6,709 nt of DNA. Source: Deltaproteobacteria bacterium. Lineage in GTDB: Bacteria > Desulfobacterota > SM23-61. The notes beneath the pieces were generated by a model that worked only from the letters and a program-made list of their open reading frames with translations, searched no databases and was not told where the DNA came from. Positions 5,740-6,709 of the stretch are shown in pieces. Location of the stretch: positions 1 to 6,709 of the forward strand of contig JAOUFX010000161.1 of the NCBI GenBank assembly GCA_029857975.1, in the 5' to 3' direction. The number at the start of each line of letters is the position of its first letter. Positions within the stretch are counted from its first letter, which is position 1. Made by a program: the position numbers and the translations under genes.

Positions 5740-6709
5740 ATCAAATTTGTTGATGAAGCGAAGATCTTCGTCAAAGCTGGAGACGGAGGAAACGGTTGCA
5801 TTAGCTTTCGCCGTGAAAAATATGTCCCCCGCGGAGGACCCAACGGTGGCGATGGGGGAAAAGGCGGAGACGTGATCTTCAAGGCGGATAGCCAGATCAC
5901 CACGCTTCTCGATTTTCGCTACCAGCAGCATTATCACGCCAACCGTGGTCAGCACGGTAAAGGAAAGAACCAGGAAGGGCGCAGCGCTTCGCCTCTCATC
6001 CTTCCCCTTCCGGTAGGAACGATCGTCCGTGACGCCGCCAGTGGAGAAATCCTCAGAGATTTTACCAAAAAGGGAGAAACCTTTATTGTAGCCCAAGGGG
6101 GTTGGGGTGGCCGGGGAAATGCGCATTTTGCTACCCCTACCCTTCAGGCTCCCCGCCATGCTGAACCCGGGCAAACGGGGGAAGAGCGGTGGCTCCTTCT
6201 TGAATTGAAATTGATGGCCGATGTGGGCATTGTCGGATTTCCCAACGTCGGGAAATCTACCCTCATTTCCAAGATCTCATCCGTCCGTCCCAAGATTGCC
6301 GATTACCCCTTCACGACCCTGGTTCCCCATTTGGGAGTGGTCAATTTTGAAGATCATAAGCCCTTGGTAGTAGCGGACATCCCCGGGATTATCACCGGAG
6401 CCCATGAAGGGACAGGTTTGGGGTTGAGGTTTCTCCGCCATATAGAACGAACCTCTCTTCTCCTTCACTTATTAGACATCTCCGGCAACAGCCAGCGTGA
6501 CCCCATAGAGGATTATTTGGCCCTGAATCGGGAGCTTTCCCTTTTTAGCCCGAAGCTGGCGGCTAAGCCACAGGTGGTAGCCTTGAATAAGATTGATATG
6601 CCGGAAGCAAGCCGGAATCTCATAGAGGTCCGGCGTTACTTTAAAAAAATCAAAAAGGAAGTTTATCCAATCTCTGCCTTGACCGGAGAAGGCCTGCCCA
6701 GCCTTTTGG
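5740..6709 (+). CDS. obg: GTPase Obg/CgtA, 3' end outside window, apparent ATC start
   Basis: The open frame covers 323 codons and continues past the right edge. Residues 1-158 form the glycine-rich Obg domain (AKIFVKAGDGGNGCISFRRE, PRGGPNGGDGGKGGDV, GGWGGRGNAHFATP). The GTPase domain follows: G1 GFPNVGKST at 166-174, switch I around DYPFTT, G3 DIPG at 213-216, G4 NKID at 283-286 and G5 SALTG at 312-316. Obg binds the 50S subunit and acts in ribosome assembly and stress control, which fits its place after rplU and rpmA. The family start is MKFVDEA; here the codon before AAA TTT GTT GAT is ATC, preceded by CCG and an in-frame TGA (5734-5736). No ATG, GTG or TTG exists in frame until a GTG far inside the Obg domain. 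Either a rare AUC start is used or ATG has been changed to ATC by mutation or sequence error. Whether a C-terminal OCT domain exists cannot be seen. Confidence 0.93.
   Translation, partial: MKFVDEAKIFVKAGDGGNGCISFRREKYVPRGGPNGGDGGKGGDVIFKADSQITTLLDFRYQQHYHANRGQHGKGKNQEGRSASPLILPLPVGTIVRDAASGEILRDFTKKGETFIVAQGGWGGRGNAHFATPTLQAPRHAEPGQTGEERWLLLELKLMADVGIVGFPNVGKSTLISKISSVRPKIADYPFTTLVPHLGVVNFEDHKPLVVADIPGIITGAHEGTGLGLRFLRHIERTSLLLHLLDISGNSQRDPIEDYLALNRELSLFSPKLAAKPQVVALNKIDMPEASRNLIEVRRYFKKIKKEVYPISALTGEGLPSLL

Noticed and set aside
5693..5875. + strand frame from ATG 5693 as an alternative obg start
   Set aside because: It is in a different frame from the Obg protein; the Obg domain is intact only in the frame of 5740.
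5641..6174. 177-codon minus-strand open frame over rpmA and obg
   Set aside because: It is antisense to two strongly conserved genes and shows no family pattern, so it is a shadow of their codon structure.
1..6709. CRISPR array, tRNA or rRNA gene
   Set aside because: No regularly spaced identical repeats with unique spacers and no cloverleaf or rRNA-like sequence were seen on either strand.

Overview
The window is a core-genome segment of a bacterium of roughly balanced base composition. Gene order and intergenic repeats suggest a deltaproteobacterium-like organism (Desulfobacterota sensu lato). The order is a fused TIGR03960/TIGR03936 radical SAM gene, then rng, rplU, rpmA and obg, all on the + strand. 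There is no Prp-type protease gene between rplU and rpmA, unlike Firmicutes. The 354-459 element ends in a GATAACTTCGTAAAAAG-type sequence that I recall from Desulfobacterota genomes. The taxonomic guess is an inference, not a search result.

Layout. Positions 1-315 (- strand) hold the N-terminal part of a predicted ABC-class ATPase that runs off the left edge. Positions 316-761 contain no intact gene. They hold a short AT-rich palindrome, a roughly 106-bp MITE-like element flanked by an 8-bp direct repeat, the frameshifted relic of an AbrB/MazE-type antitoxin gene on the - strand, and a sigma70-like promoter placed so that the next gene could be transcribed leaderless. Positions 762-3302 encode a two-part radical SAM protein of unknown substrate, overlapping by 19 nt with rng (RNase G, 3284-4849). 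After a 119-nt gap come rplU (L21, from a GTG at 4969), a 122-nt gap with a long inverted repeat, rpmA (L27, from 5406), and obg (5740 to the right edge, incomplete).

The + strand genes form a ribosome/RNA operon. RNase G matures rRNA and turns over mRNA. L21 and L27 are large-subunit proteins, and Obg is a 50S-associated GTPase. The radical SAM fusion is the uncharacterised member of the neighbourhood and may act on RNA or translation components, but that is guilt by association only.

The points most worth checking are: obg has no ATG, GTG or TTG in a plausible position and appears to begin at ATC behind a well-placed Shine-Dalgarno sequence; the decayed antitoxin gene; the MITE-like insertion; the possible leaderless promoter; and the hairpin/9-bp repeat between rplU and rpmA. 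No clearly new multi-gene system is visible. The nearest candidate is the radical SAM fusion.
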